This document shows, one piece after another, positions 25,983 to 34,774 of a stretch of 64,000 nt of DNA. The translations under genes were made by a program, and so were the position numbers. This DNA comes from Sphingomonadales bacterium (lineage in GTDB: Bacteria; Pseudomonadota; Alphaproteobacteria; Sphingomonadales; Sphingomonadaceae): NCBI GenBank assembly GCA_004173185.1, contig SEFZ01000015.1:34577-98576 (forward strand), read 5' to 3'. How positions within the stretch are numbered: the stretch's first letter is position 1; each line of letters begins with the position of its first letter. A model generated the notes under the pieces. It was not told the DNA's origin. It did not search any database and saw nothing but the letters and a program-made list of their open reading frames with translations.

Positions 25983-28202
25983 ATGACCGAAGACTTCCTT
26001 CTCGAACTGCGCTGCGAGGAAATCCCCGCGCGGATGCAGGAAAAGGCGCGCGCCGATCTCGCGTCGCTGTTCGAAGCCCGGCTCAAGGCGCTCAACCTCC
26101 CGTTCGAACGCATCGAGAGCTTCGCCACCCCGCGCCGCCTCGCGCTGATCGTGCGCGGCGTCGCCGAGCAGACCAGTGCGATGAGCGAGGAGCGCAAAGG
26201 CCCTCGCGCCGACGCCCCCGCACAGGCAATCGAAGGCTTTCTCCGCTCGACCGGGCTTACCCGCGATCAGCTCGTTACGCGCGACATGGGCAAGGCCGGC
26301 GAAGTGCTGTTCGCCGTGATCGACCGCCCCGGCGTGGTCGCCGGATCGGTGCTCGCCAGTGCGACCAGCCACGTCATCCATAATTTCCCCTGGCCCAAAT
26401 CGATGCGCTGGGGCGACGCCTCCGCCTCGACCGAGAGCCTGCGCTGGGTCCGCCCGCTACAGGGCATCGTCGCGTTGCTCGGCGACAAATTGGTGCCGAT
26501 CGAAACCGCGGGCCTCAAGAGCAGCTCGCGCACCGTTGGCCACCGTTTCCACCATCCGGGCGTCATCACCATCGGCAGCGCGGGCGATTATGCCGAGAAG
26601 CTGCGCGCCTGCCACGTCATCATCGACGGTGCCGAACGCCGCGCGATCATCGCCGTCGGCGCCAAGATGGCAGCGACCAAGGCCGGGCTTGTGCTGGTCG
26701 AGGACGAAGGGCTGCTGTTTGAAAATGCTGGGCTCACCGAATGGCCCGTGCCGCTGCTCGGTCGCTTCGATCCGGAGTTCCTGAGCGTACCGCCCGAAGT
26801 CATCCAGCTGACGGCGCGCGTGAACCAGAAATATTTCGTGTGCCGCGATGCCAATGGCGCGCTGGCCAACGCTTTCGTCTGCACCGCGAATATCGATGCC
26901 GCCGATGGCGGCGCGAAGATCGTCGAAGGCAATCAGAAGGTCCTCGCCGCGCGGCTCAGCGATGCGCGCTTCTTCTACGATACCGATTTGAAGACCCGGC
27001 TGGAGGACCTTCAGCCCAAGCTCGAAAAGATCGTCTTCCACGAGAAATTGGGCACCGTCGCCGACAAGGTCGATCGCGTGGCGAAGCTAGCCCGCTGGCT
27101 TGTGGAAGAGGGCATCGTCAAAGCGGATCCCGACATGGCCGAACGCGCAGCGCGTCTCGCCAAGGCCGATCTCGTCACCGGCATGGTCGGTGAATTCCCC
27201 GAGCTACAGGGCCTGATGGGCGGCTATTATGCCGCCGCGCAGGGCGAGCCGAAGGAAGTCGCCGAGGCCATTCGCGACCATTACAAGCCGGTCGGGCAGG
27301 GCGATGACGTGCCGACCGCACCGGTTACGGTGGCGGTGTCGCTGGCGGATAAGCTGGATACGCTGGCAAGCTTCTTCTTCAGCGATATGCGCCCAACGGG
27401 TTCCAAAGATCCATTCGCTCTACGCAGGGCGGCCATTTCAATGATCGAGTTGATTGTCCGCAACGACATACGTACTCGGTTGAACCTACCGGTTGGCCTT
27501 CAAATGGCTCGCGTTGCCGGTAAGGTAGCGGGCTTGGAATGGGCGCGTAAGTTCGACGCTCTCGTCAAGGCTCGCGCCGAAGGTGGTGATCCGATGCGCG
27601 CGGCCGAACTCGAAAAGACGCGTAAGGAGTTTCTCGACCGGGCAAATTCGCCCGAAGAGCGGGAGCGATTCGCTAAGTTGGCTGATGTTGGGCAGGCGCA
27701 TCTCCTCGACTTCTTCGCCGACCGTCTCAAGGTACAGCAAAAGGAAGCCGGCGTCCGTCACGACCTTATCGACGCGGTGTTCGCGCTCGGTGGCGAGGAC
27801 GATCTCGTCCGCTTGCTCGCCCGCGTCCATGCGCTGCAAAGCTTCGTCACCACCGAAGACGGCAAGAACCTGCTCGCTGGCTACAAGCGCGCCGCCAATA
27901 TCCTCAAAAAGGAAGGCTGGACCTCGGCGGAGCAAAAACCGCTGTCCTACACGCCCGAAACCGAGGAAGCTGCGCTGATCCAGGCGCTCGACACCGCCGC
28001 GCCGCTGGCCGATGCGGCGATCGAGCGTGAGGATTTCGAAGGGGCGATGGCAGCGCTGGCAACGCTCCGCGCGCCGATCGATGCGTTCTTTGAAAAGGTG
28101 ATGGTCAACGAACCCGGCAAGCGCGAGGACCGCCTGGCGCTCCTCGCCCGCATGCGCGACGCGGTGCTCAAAGTGGCGGACTTCTCGAAGATCGACGGCT
28201 GA
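25983..28202 (+). CDS. glyS: glycyl-tRNA synthetase beta subunit
   Basis: tRNA-binding chain of glycyl-tRNA synthetase. The 739-residue protein has the usual N-terminus (LLELRCEEIPARM), the HD-like central domain and the C-terminal anticodon-binding domain with DLIDAVFALGGEDDL. It seems about 50 residues longer than I expect for close relatives; the extra part is around residues 495-575 (GLQMARVAGKVAGLEWARKF onwards). The DNA there (about 27400-27700) is lower in GC and uses codons such as CTA and AGG that are rare in the neighbours, which suggests recombination or an insertion. The reading frame is intact. Confidence 0.93.
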   Translation: MTEDFLLELRCEEIPARMQEKARADLASLFEARLKALNLPFERIESFATPRRLALIVRGVAEQTSAMSEERKGPRADAPAQAIEGFLRSTGLTRDQLVTRDMGKAGEVLFAVIDRPGVVAGSVLASATSHVIHNFPWPKSMRWGDASASTESLRWVRPLQGIVALLGDKLVPIETAGLKSSSRTVGHRFHHPGVITIGSAGDYAEKLRACHVIIDGAERRAIIAVGAKMAATKAGLVLVEDEGLLFENAGLTEWPVPLLGRFDPEFLSVPPEVIQLTARVNQKYFVCRDANGALANAFVCTANIDAADGGAKIVEGNQKVLAARLSDARFFYDTDLKTRLEDLQPKLEKIVFHEKLGTVADKVDRVAKLARWLVEEGIVKADPDMAERAARLAKADLVTGMVGEFPELQGLMGGYYAAAQGEPKEVAEAIRDHYKPVGQGDDVPTAPVTVAVSLADKLDTLASFFFSDMRPTGSKDPFALRRAAISMIELIVRNDIRTRLNLPVGLQMARVAGKVAGLEWARKFDALVKARAEGGDPMRAAELEKTRKEFLDRANSPEERERFAKLADVGQAHLLDFFADRLKVQQKEAGVRHDLIDAVFALGGEDDLVRLLARVHALQSFVTTEDGKNLLAGYKRAANILKKEGWTSAEQKPLSYTPETEEAALIQALDTAAPLADAAIEREDFEGAMAALATLRAPIDAFFEKVMVNEPGKREDRLALLARMRDAVLKVADFSKIDG

Positions 28203-28218
28203 GTGCGCCCTTGGGCAG

Positions 28219-28242
28219 TGCGAACATTAGGGAACATTCGCG
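28219..28242. repeat. 24-base sequence repeated at 48931-48954 (inverted)
   Basis: A 24-base block with the core GAAC-ATTAGG-GAAC occurs here, between glyS and ppdK, and again exactly, in opposite orientation, at 48931-48954. The ends are complementary (GCGAA and TTCGC). It resembles the alphaproteobacterial LexA box, but has a six-base rather than seven-base spacer. Confidence 0.7.
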
Positions 28243-28347
28243 GCGTGCCTTGCTCGGGCAAAACCAAAACTTGTGCCTGACAACGCAGTCTGAGCTTCCG
28301 GTTTGTTCGCACCTGCGGTAGGCGCGTCGCAGTGACAAGGGGCTGAG

Positions 28348-31005
28348 ATGACGCAATATGTTTACCGCTTCGGCGGTGGTGTTTCGGGCGGCGGTCAGGG
28401 CGATAAGAATTTGCTCGGCGGCAAAGGCGCGAATCTCGATGGGATGGCGGCGATTGGCCTGCCCGTGCCCCCCGGTTTCACGATCTCGACTCCGGTCTGC
28501 GCGCTTTATTACGACAATGGCGAGAGCTTCCCGGACAGCCTGAAGGCGGAAGTCGCCACGGGCGTGACGCATATCGAAGGCGTGACCGGCAAGAAGTTCG
28601 GCGATGCCGCCGATCCGCTGCTCGTCTCGGTCCGCTCGGGCGCTCGCGTCTCGATGCCGGGCATGATGGATACCGTCCTCAATCTCGGCCTCAACGATCA
28701 GACGGTCGTCGGCCTGTGCGATGCCAGCGGCGATGCCCGCTTCGCATGGGACAGCTATCGTCGCTTCATCCAGATGTATTCGGATGTGGTGCTTGAGCTC
28801 GATCATGGCCGCTTCGAGGAAGCGCTCGAGATCGCCAAGGAAGATCGCGGCTATCATCTCGATACCGATCTCACTGCCGATGACTGGCAGGCGCTGGTCA
28901 CCGAATATAAGTCGATCGTCGAGGAATTGTGGGGCAAGCCGTTCCCGCAGGACGTGCACGATCAGCTCTGGGGCGCAATCGGCGCCGTGTTCGGCTCCTG
29001 GCAGTCCGAGCGCGCCAAGGTCTATCGCCGCCTCAACGACATTCCCGGCGACTGGGGCACTGCCGTCAACGTGCAGGCGATGGTCTTCGGCAATATGGGC
29101 GATACCTCGGCAACGGGCGTGGCGTTCACGCGCGATCCGGCCAAGGGCGACAATGCCTATTATGGCGAGTTCCTGATCAACGCGCAGGGCGAAGACGTGG
29201 TCGCGGGCATCCGCACGCCGCAATATCTCACCAAGGCCGCGCGTGAGACTGCCGGCGCCAAGCCGCTGTCGATGGAAGAAGCGATGCCTGCGGCTTATGC
29301 CGAGCTGGCCGCCGTGTTCGACCAGCTCGAACGCCATTACCGCGACATGCAGGATATCGAGTTCACCGTGGAACGCGGCAAGCTCTGGATGCTTCAGACT
29401 CGCAGCGGCAAGCGCACCGCGAAGGCTGCGCTCAAGATCGCAGTCGATATGGCAAGCGAAGGGCTGATCACGCAGGAGGAAGCCATCCTCCGCGTCGATC
29501 CGCAGGCGCTCGATCAGTTGCTGCACCCAACGCTCGATCCCAAGGCACCCCGCGACGTGCTGACCAAGGGGCTTCCGGCATCGCCGGGTGCGGCATCGGG
29601 CATCGTCGTGTTCGATAGCGACACTGCCGAGAAGCGCTCGGGCGAAGGCGTCATCCTCGTTCGCGTCGAGACTTCGCCGGAGGATATTCACGGCATGCAC
29701 GCGGCCAAGGGCATCCTGACCGCACGTGGCGGCATGACCAGCCACGCCGCCGTGGTGGCGCGCGGCATGGGTCGTCCCTGCGTCTCGGGCGCGGGCACGC
29801 TCTCGATCAACGCGCACAACAAGGTGTTCAGCGTCGGTGGCCGCGATGTCCGCGAAGGCGACATCATCACCATCGACGGCTCGACCGGCGAAGTGATGCT
29901 CGGCGAAGTGCCGACCGTGCAGCCCGAACTGTCGGGCGATTTCGGCACGCTGATGGTCTGGGCCGACGCCAAGCGCCGCCTCAAGGTGCGCACCAACGCC
30001 GAGACGCCCACCGATTGCCGCACTGCGCGTGAGTTTGGCGCGGAAGGCATCGGCCTGTGCCGCACCGAGCATATGTTCTTCGATTCGGCGCGCATCACTG
30101 CGGTTCGCCAGATGATCCTCGCCGAAGATGAAGCGGGCCGTCGCGTCGCGCTCGCCAAGCTGCTGCCCGAACAGCGCAGCGATTTCATCGAGATCTTCGA
30201 AGTGATGGTCGGGCTGCCCTGCACCATTCGTTTGCTCGATCCGCCGCTGCACGAATTCCTGCCGCATGAGGAAGCCGAGTTCGCCGAAGTCGCGGCTGCG
30301 GCGAATGTCGATGTCGAGGTGCTCAAGCGCCGCGCCGCCGAACTGCACGAGTTTAACCCGATGCTCGGCCATCGCGGCTGCCGCCTGGGCGTGACCTATC
30401 CCGAAATCTACGAGATGCAGGCCCGCGCGATCTTCGAGGCTGCCTGCGAAGTCGCCGAGAAATCGGGCGCAGCGCCGATCCCCGAAGTGATGATCCCGCT
30501 GGTCGCCACTGCCCGGGAACTCGAGCTGATGAAGGCCGTGGTCGATAAGGCCGCCAAGGCTGTGTTCGCCGAGAAGGGCCGCGAGATCGAATATCTCGTG
30601 GGCACGATGATCGAGCTTCCCCGCGCCGCCTTGCGCGCAGGCGACATCGCCGAAGTCGGTGCGTTCTTCAGCTTCGGCACCAACGATCTGACCCAGACGA
30701 CGCTCGGCGTGAGCCGTGACGATGCCGCGCGCTTCCTCACGACCTATGTCGAAAAGGGCATCTACGCCCGCGACCCGTTCGTCTCGATCGACGTGGAGGG
30801 TGTGGGCGAACTGATCAGCCTCGCCGCCGAACGCGGTCGTGCGACCCGTCCGGACATCAAGCTCGGCATCTGTGGCGAGCATGGTGGCGATCCGGCCTCG
30901 ATCGACTTCTGCGAGCAAACCGGCTTGGATTACGTCTCGGCTTCGCCTTATCGTGTGCCGATCGCGCGGCTGGCGGCGGCACAGGCTGCGCTCCGGCGCG
31001 GATGA
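28348..31005 (+). CDS. ppdK: pyruvate, phosphate dikinase
   Basis: Interconverts pyruvate, ATP and phosphate with PEP, AMP and pyrophosphate. The 885-residue protein has the ATP-grasp domain, the swivelling domain with phospho-His in TSHAAVVARGMGRPCVSG, and the C-terminal TIM barrel with catalytic Cys in LGICGEHGGDP. Length is normal. It probably links central carbon flow to gluconeogenesis. The stop overlaps the start of the next gene (ATGA). Confidence 0.96.
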   Translation: MTQYVYRFGGGVSGGGQGDKNLLGGKGANLDGMAAIGLPVPPGFTISTPVCALYYDNGESFPDSLKAEVATGVTHIEGVTGKKFGDAADPLLVSVRSGARVSMPGMMDTVLNLGLNDQTVVGLCDASGDARFAWDSYRRFIQMYSDVVLELDHGRFEEALEIAKEDRGYHLDTDLTADDWQALVTEYKSIVEELWGKPFPQDVHDQLWGAIGAVFGSWQSERAKVYRRLNDIPGDWGTAVNVQAMVFGNMGDTSATGVAFTRDPAKGDNAYYGEFLINAQGEDVVAGIRTPQYLTKAARETAGAKPLSMEEAMPAAYAELAAVFDQLERHYRDMQDIEFTVERGKLWMLQTRSGKRTAKAALKIAVDMASEGLITQEEAILRVDPQALDQLLHPTLDPKAPRDVLTKGLPASPGAASGIVVFDSDTAEKRSGEGVILVRVETSPEDIHGMHAAKGILTARGGMTSHAAVVARGMGRPCVSGAGTLSINAHNKVFSVGGRDVREGDIITIDGSTGEVMLGEVPTVQPELSGDFGTLMVWADAKRRLKVRTNAETPTDCRTAREFGAEGIGLCRTEHMFFDSARITAVRQMILAEDEAGRRVALAKLLPEQRSDFIEIFEVMVGLPCTIRLLDPPLHEFLPHEEAEFAEVAAAANVDVEVLKRRAAELHEFNPMLGHRGCRLGVTYPEIYEMQARAIFEAACEVAEKSGAAPIPEVMIPLVATARELELMKAVVDKAAKAVFAEKGREIEYLVGTMIELPRAALRAGDIAEVGAFFSFGTNDLTQTTLGVSRDDAARFLTTYVEKGIYARDPFVSIDVEGVGELISLAAERGRATRPDIKLGICGEHGGDPASIDFCEQTGLDYVSASPYRVPIARLAAAQAALRRG

Positions 31006-31535
31006 AGGGATATTGGATGGCGGGCGTTGCCGCGCTGAGTGCCAGTCAGGCCTTTGCGCAGACCAGTGATGTAGCGGCGCTCAACGCGGCGCTGTTCGCC
31101 AATCCAAGTGCGACGGCGGTCCTCCAGATGTGGTGTGACCGCCACCGCCCCGGCCTCAAGGTCCGCGCCGTGGTGGTCCGCCGCGAGGCGGTGGTGGCGG
31201 GCAGCCATGCCGCTCTGCTCGGCGTCAGCGAAAGCGCAGAAGTCGCCTATCGCCGCGTCCAGCTGACCTGTGCCGAGGAAGTCCTGTCCGAAGCCGATAA
31301 CTGGTACGTTCCCGCACGGCTTACCCCCGAGATGAACACCGCGCTGACCGGCGAGACCCCGTTCGGCGTCGCCGTGCGCCCGCTCGCGCCCACCCGCCGC
31401 AATCTCTCGTCCGAGCAGGAATGGGCAAAGCAGGGGCCGAACGAGATCCTGCGCCACCACGCTGTGCTAACCGCTGGCGGTGCCCCGATCTCCGAAGTTG
31501 TCGAAACCTATCAGCGGGCAATGCTGGCGAACTAG
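31002..31535 (+). CDS. exported chorismate-lyase-like protein
   Basis: A 177-residue protein with a signal peptide ending near AFAQ. The mature part resembles the chorismate lyase (UbiC)/UTRA fold: LSEADNWYVPARLTPEMN followed by TPFGVAVRPL corresponds to the region around the product-binding lid, and EILRHHAVL...PISEVVETY to the last strand and helix. A periplasmic location would be odd for UbiC, so a different ligand-binding role is likely. It is coupled to ppdK by an ATGA overlap and overlaps the convergent gene by four bases. Confidence 0.65.
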   Translation: MKGYWMAGVAALSASQAFAQTSDVAALNAALFANPSATAVLQMWCDRHRPGLKVRAVVVRREAVVAGSHAALLGVSESAEVAYRRVQLTCAEEVLSEADNWYVPARLTPEMNTALTGETPFGVAVRPLAPTRRNLSSEQEWAKQGPNEILRHHAVLTAGGAPISEVVETYQRAMLAN

Positions 31536-32044
31536 CTGAAACGCTTGCTGTGCTCGTCCTCATTGCCGGCACCGAGCAACGCCGCCTGCTCGCGCCAGCC
31601 TTCGTTGCCGATCGTGCCGGTTGCCAGCCCCAGCCGCTGTTCGAGTGCCGATTCGTCCTCGGCAGTCATCTTCTCGATCTCGCGATAGGTCTTGATGCCC
31701 AGCTCGTTGAGGCGCTTTTCGCGGGGCTCGTCGATGCCGCGGATGCGCACCAGATTGTCGCGACCCCAGCCGAACCAGCCGCGCCAGCCGGTGCCCGGCT
31801 CGGCAGCCGCGGCGGCGACCGCAGGTGCCCTCGCCAGCGATTCCAGCTCGCGGATCCGCTTGGTCTTGGCGCGGATATCCGCTTCGGCCTCATCGCGGTA
31901 GCGGGCATGCTCGACCTCTACGTCATGGAAGCGGTCACGCCATTTGCCGCCGCCGGGCGCGGTGGCAAGGCCGAGGAACCAGCCCGCGAGCAGCGTCAGG
32001 CCCAGTCCGGCGAACTGGGTCAGCGTCTGATAAGGTAGGTCCAT
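31532..32044 (-). CDS. membrane-anchored coiled-coil protein with helix-hairpin-helix domain
   Basis: A 170-residue protein: an N-terminal membrane helix (about 7-27, LTQFAGLGLTLLAGWFLGLA), a charged coiled coil (about 35-70) and a C-terminal helix-hairpin-helix motif of the predicted-nuclease/L21-like type (LVRIRGIDEPREKRLNELGIKTY). The helix-hairpin-helix domain suggests binding of DNA or another partner near the membrane. The N-terminal half is nearly identical in pattern to the neighbouring gene at 32057, so they arose by duplication with different C-termini. Confidence 0.75.
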   Translation of the reverse strand: MDLPYQTLTQFAGLGLTLLAGWFLGLATAPGGGKWRDRFHDVEVEHARYRDEAEADIRAKTKRIRELESLARAPAVAAAAAEPGTGWRGWFGWGRDNLVRIRGIDEPREKRLNELGIKTYREIEKMTAEDESALEQRLGLATGTIGNEGWREQAALLGAGNEDEHSKRFS

Positions 32045-32056
32045 CGGGCGCTCGCC

Positions 32057-32668
32057 TTAATGGTGGTGCGCGTCTGCCGGGGCGTGATGATCCCCGTGTG
32101 CATCCTGTGCGGGCCCGGCATGCGCCGGTTCCGCATGTGCGACCTCAGCGTGAACAGGTTCGGCATGAACAGGTTCAGCGTGAACCGGTTCAACGTGGAC
32201 CGGCTCGGCATGAACCGGCTCTGCGTGCGCAGCTTCTACATGCGCAGGCTCGGCGGGCGCCGGTTCGTCATGATGCGCATGTGCGGCATGGGTCGCGACC
32301 GCACCGGCTGCTGCTCCGGCAAGCGCTGCACCCGCCAGCGCAATGGTCGAATGTCCCTCTTCCTTATGGTCGTCATGGGTAGGAATAGGCGCGGGCGTAG
32401 GTGCCGCGGCAGGCGCAGGCGCCGCGGCCGGCGCTCCAGCGCGCAGCTTGGCGTTCTCTGCCTCCAGATCGCGGATGCGGCGGGCATTGTCGCGGAGGTC
32501 CGATTCGGCGCGGTCGCGATAGCCGGCGTTCTCGATCTCTTCGTCCTGAAAGCGCTCGCGCCACTTGCGCCCGCCAGAGGTGCTGGCGAGCCCCAGAAAC
32601 CAGCCCGCGATCAGTGTGAGACCCAGCGCCGCGAATTGCGTAAGCGTCTGGAACGGCAAATCCTGCAT
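32057..32668 (-). CDS. membrane-anchored coiled-coil protein with His-rich repeats
   Basis: A 203-residue paralogue of the neighbouring gene. It shares the N-terminal helix (LTQFAALGLTLIAGWFLGLA) and coiled coil, but the C-terminal half differs: an Ala/Pro linker, a second hydrophobic Ala-rich stretch (about 110-130) and tandem five-residue repeats AEPVH ending DAHGDHHAPADAHHH. The DNA of the repeats is a set of 15-base tandem units at about 32118-32245. The dense histidines suggest metal binding (zinc, nickel or copper). Function unknown. Confidence 0.75.
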   Translation of the reverse strand: MQDLPFQTLTQFAALGLTLIAGWFLGLASTSGGRKWRERFQDEEIENAGYRDRAESDLRDNARRIRDLEAENAKLRAGAPAAAPAPAAAPTPAPIPTHDDHKEEGHSTIALAGAALAGAAAGAVATHAAHAHHDEPAPAEPAHVEAAHAEPVHAEPVHVEPVHAEPVHAEPVHAEVAHAEPAHAGPAQDAHGDHHAPADAHHH

Positions 32669-32745
32669 CTGTCGTGCTCCCCCTATTTGGGCGGGAAGGT
32701 ACAGCGCACTTGGCCGTGATGCTACCGTAATGATTAACGCGCGCG

Positions 32746-33738
32746 TTACGTCAGCAGTGCGTCGTTGATCGAGCAGGCTGCCGGCCCCAGAATCACGATG
32801 AACAACACCGGAAGAATGAAAAGGATCAACGGGATCGTCATGATCGCCGGCAGGCGCGCTGCCTTTTCCTCGGCGCGCATCATGCGCTCGTTGCGGAATT
32901 CGCCGGAAAGCACGCGGAGCGCTGAAGCCAGTGGGGTACCGTATTTTTCGGTTTGGATCATGGTGGTTACCACGCCGCGGACGGCATCCAGATCGATACG
33001 GTTCGCAAGATTTTCAAAGGCCTGGCGACGGTCGGTAAGGAAACCCAACTCGATCGCGGTGAGCGAGAATTCCTCGCCCAATTCTGGATAGGCCTTGCCC
33101 AGTTCCTTCGCGACGCGATGGAACGCCGCATCGACAGTGAGTCCCGCTTCGGCACAGATTACCAGCAGATCGAGCGCATCGGGGAGCCCCTTGCGGATCG
33201 CGTGGCTGCGCTTGGTGATCTTGTTCTTGAGATAGATGTCGGGCGCTTTGTAGCTCAGGATGAAGGTGACCGCGACGAGGCCATATGCCTTGATCGGGCT
33301 CCAGTCGGCGACCATTTGAGTGCCATAAACGGCATAGAGCATCGGCCCGCCGATCACGATCGGCAGCACCAGCCGGCCGAAGATCACGCCGACGGCCCAT
33401 TCCTTGCGGCGGATGCCGGCCTGGGCGAGCTTCAGCTGCGCCATCTTGACCTGACTTTCCTGCAACACTTTCATGTTGGAAAGCAGCGCACGGATGCGAT
33501 CGGTCGCCTCCGTCTTTTGCACGAGCTTGGCGCGGCGCTTTGAAGTCGATGCCGTGATGCCCGCCTTCAATTGCTCGCGGCGCTCCTGCAGCGCCTTGAC
33601 GCGGCCGCGCATCGGATCGCGCACCGTGGTCGCGGTATAGATTGCGAAGAACACCGCCCCCGCGGCGACGGCCGCGAGCAGGGTCGCAACCCACAAAACG
33701 TCGATGCCAAGCACCGTAGGACCAGAGGCAGGATTCAT
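32746..33738 (-). CDS. tadC: tad pilus assembly membrane protein
   Basis: Inner-membrane platform protein of the Flp/Tad pilus. The 330-residue protein has a type II secretion F (GspF-like) domain in the second half (LPDALDLLVICAEAGLTVDAAF) and membrane helices at about 12-32, 112-130, 138-158 and 300-322. It pairs with TadB, which ends four bases upstream. It is the last recognised tad gene of the cluster; no TadD follows. Confidence 0.93.
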   Translation of the reverse strand: MNPASGPTVLGIDVLWVATLLAAVAAGAVFFAIYTATTVRDPMRGRVKALQERREQLKAGITASTSKRRAKLVQKTEATDRIRALLSNMKVLQESQVKMAQLKLAQAGIRRKEWAVGVIFGRLVLPIVIGGPMLYAVYGTQMVADWSPIKAYGLVAVTFILSYKAPDIYLKNKITKRSHAIRKGLPDALDLLVICAEAGLTVDAAFHRVAKELGKAYPELGEEFSLTAIELGFLTDRRQAFENLANRIDLDAVRGVVTTMIQTEKYGTPLASALRVLSGEFRNERMMRAEEKAARLPAIMTIPLILFILPVLFIVILGPAACSINDALLT

Positions 33739-33742
33739 AGCA

Positions 33743-34720
33743 TCAGATCTCGAAATTGACCATCTTGGCCATGATCCAGGCGCCCAGCGCCATCCAGATC
33801 AGACCGCCGGCGCCAGTGATCATCAGGCGCTCGTCCTGAAAGAAGTTCATCATGTACTTATTGTTGATGAACCAGACCATGCCGAACACGATGAAGGGCA
33901 GAGCGCCGACGATCAGCGCCGAAGCCTTGGATTCAGACGACATCGCCTTGATCTTGAGCTTCATCTGACTGCGCTTGCGCAGCACATCCGCCAGGTTGGC
34001 GAGCGTCTCGGCGAGATTGCCGCCGGTCTCGCGCTGAATCGCGATGGTGATCGTGAAGAACTGGAATTCGGGAGTGCCGAGGCGGTCTGCCGTGTCCTGT
34101 AGCGCCGCATCGAGCGTGCGGCCGATCTTCATCTTGTCAGATACCGAGCGGAATTCCTCGCCGACCGGGCCGTCAAGCTCGGCGCCAACCACGCCCATGG
34201 TCTCGGTGATCGGCAGGCCGGAACGCAGGCCGCGCACGAGCAATTCGATCGCATCGGGGAATTTGGCGGTGAACTTGGCGATACGGCGCGCGATGAAGAA
34301 GCTTACAAGCTTGTGCGGCAGCCCCATGCCGATGAACAGCCCGACTGCGAGCGAGAGCCAGATCGGCGCACCTTGAACCAGCAATCCCCCGCCGACCACG
34401 GCAAACAATCCGCCGGTCACCATCATATATTGGCTGAGCGTCCAGCCCTTGCCGGTCATGTTCAGCCGCTTTTGCAGCTGCGCGGGATTGGGCATGAAGC
34501 GCGCGATGTTGATATCGGCCTTGCTGGCACCGCGGGTTACGCGGCGCAGCTGGGTTTCCATCGCATTGGCACCGCTGGCGCTGACGACGTTGCGATCCTT
34601 GATGCCGGAAAGGCGGCGTGACCCGGCGCGCTCCGCCGAAGGGCCGGAGAAAGCGAGCAGCATCATGACGAGCACCGCCATGGCGCCGCCGCCGATCATC
34701 AATACGGGCATCAATTCCAT
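33743..34720 (-). CDS. tadB: tad pilus assembly membrane protein
   Basis: Partner platform protein of TadC. The 325-residue protein has a GspF-type domain with FPDAIELLVRGLRSGLPITE and ETGGNLAETLANLA, and hydrophobic segments at about 5-25, 95-135 and 265-320. It lies directly after cpaE with a 54-base gap; the ATPase gene cpaF that normally sits in that gap is absent. Confidence 0.93.
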   Translation of the reverse strand: MELMPVLMIGGGAMAVLVMMLLAFSGPSAERAGSRRLSGIKDRNVVSASGANAMETQLRRVTRGASKADINIARFMPNPAQLQKRLNMTGKGWTLSQYMMVTGGLFAVVGGGLLVQGAPIWLSLAVGLFIGMGLPHKLVSFFIARRIAKFTAKFPDAIELLVRGLRSGLPITETMGVVGAELDGPVGEEFRSVSDKMKIGRTLDAALQDTADRLGTPEFQFFTITIAIQRETGGNLAETLANLADVLRKRSQMKLKIKAMSSESKASALIVGALPFIVFGMVWFINNKYMMNFFQDERLMITGAGGLIWMALGAWIMAKMVNFEI

Positions 34721-34774
34721 GCCGCGCGTGCCTCCAAAACCATCACTATGCCGCGCACCTTAGATGCGAAGTGG

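Noticed and set aside
25675..25986. Short frames over the glyQ-glyS gap on both strands, both starting [10 protein letters not shown]
   Set aside because: They are the two readings of the same inverted repeat, not genes.
28219..28242. LexA box in front of ppdK
   Set aside because: The spacer between the GAAC halves is six bases, whereas the alphaproteobacterial consensus needs seven, and ppdK is not an SOS gene. Kept as an unexplained repeat instead.
28168..30918. A 916-codon open frame on the minus strand across ppdK
   Set aside because: It is the mirror of a highly expressed GC-rich gene. Its protein is rich in His, Arg, Ala and Asp with no domain, as expected from antisense of biased codons.
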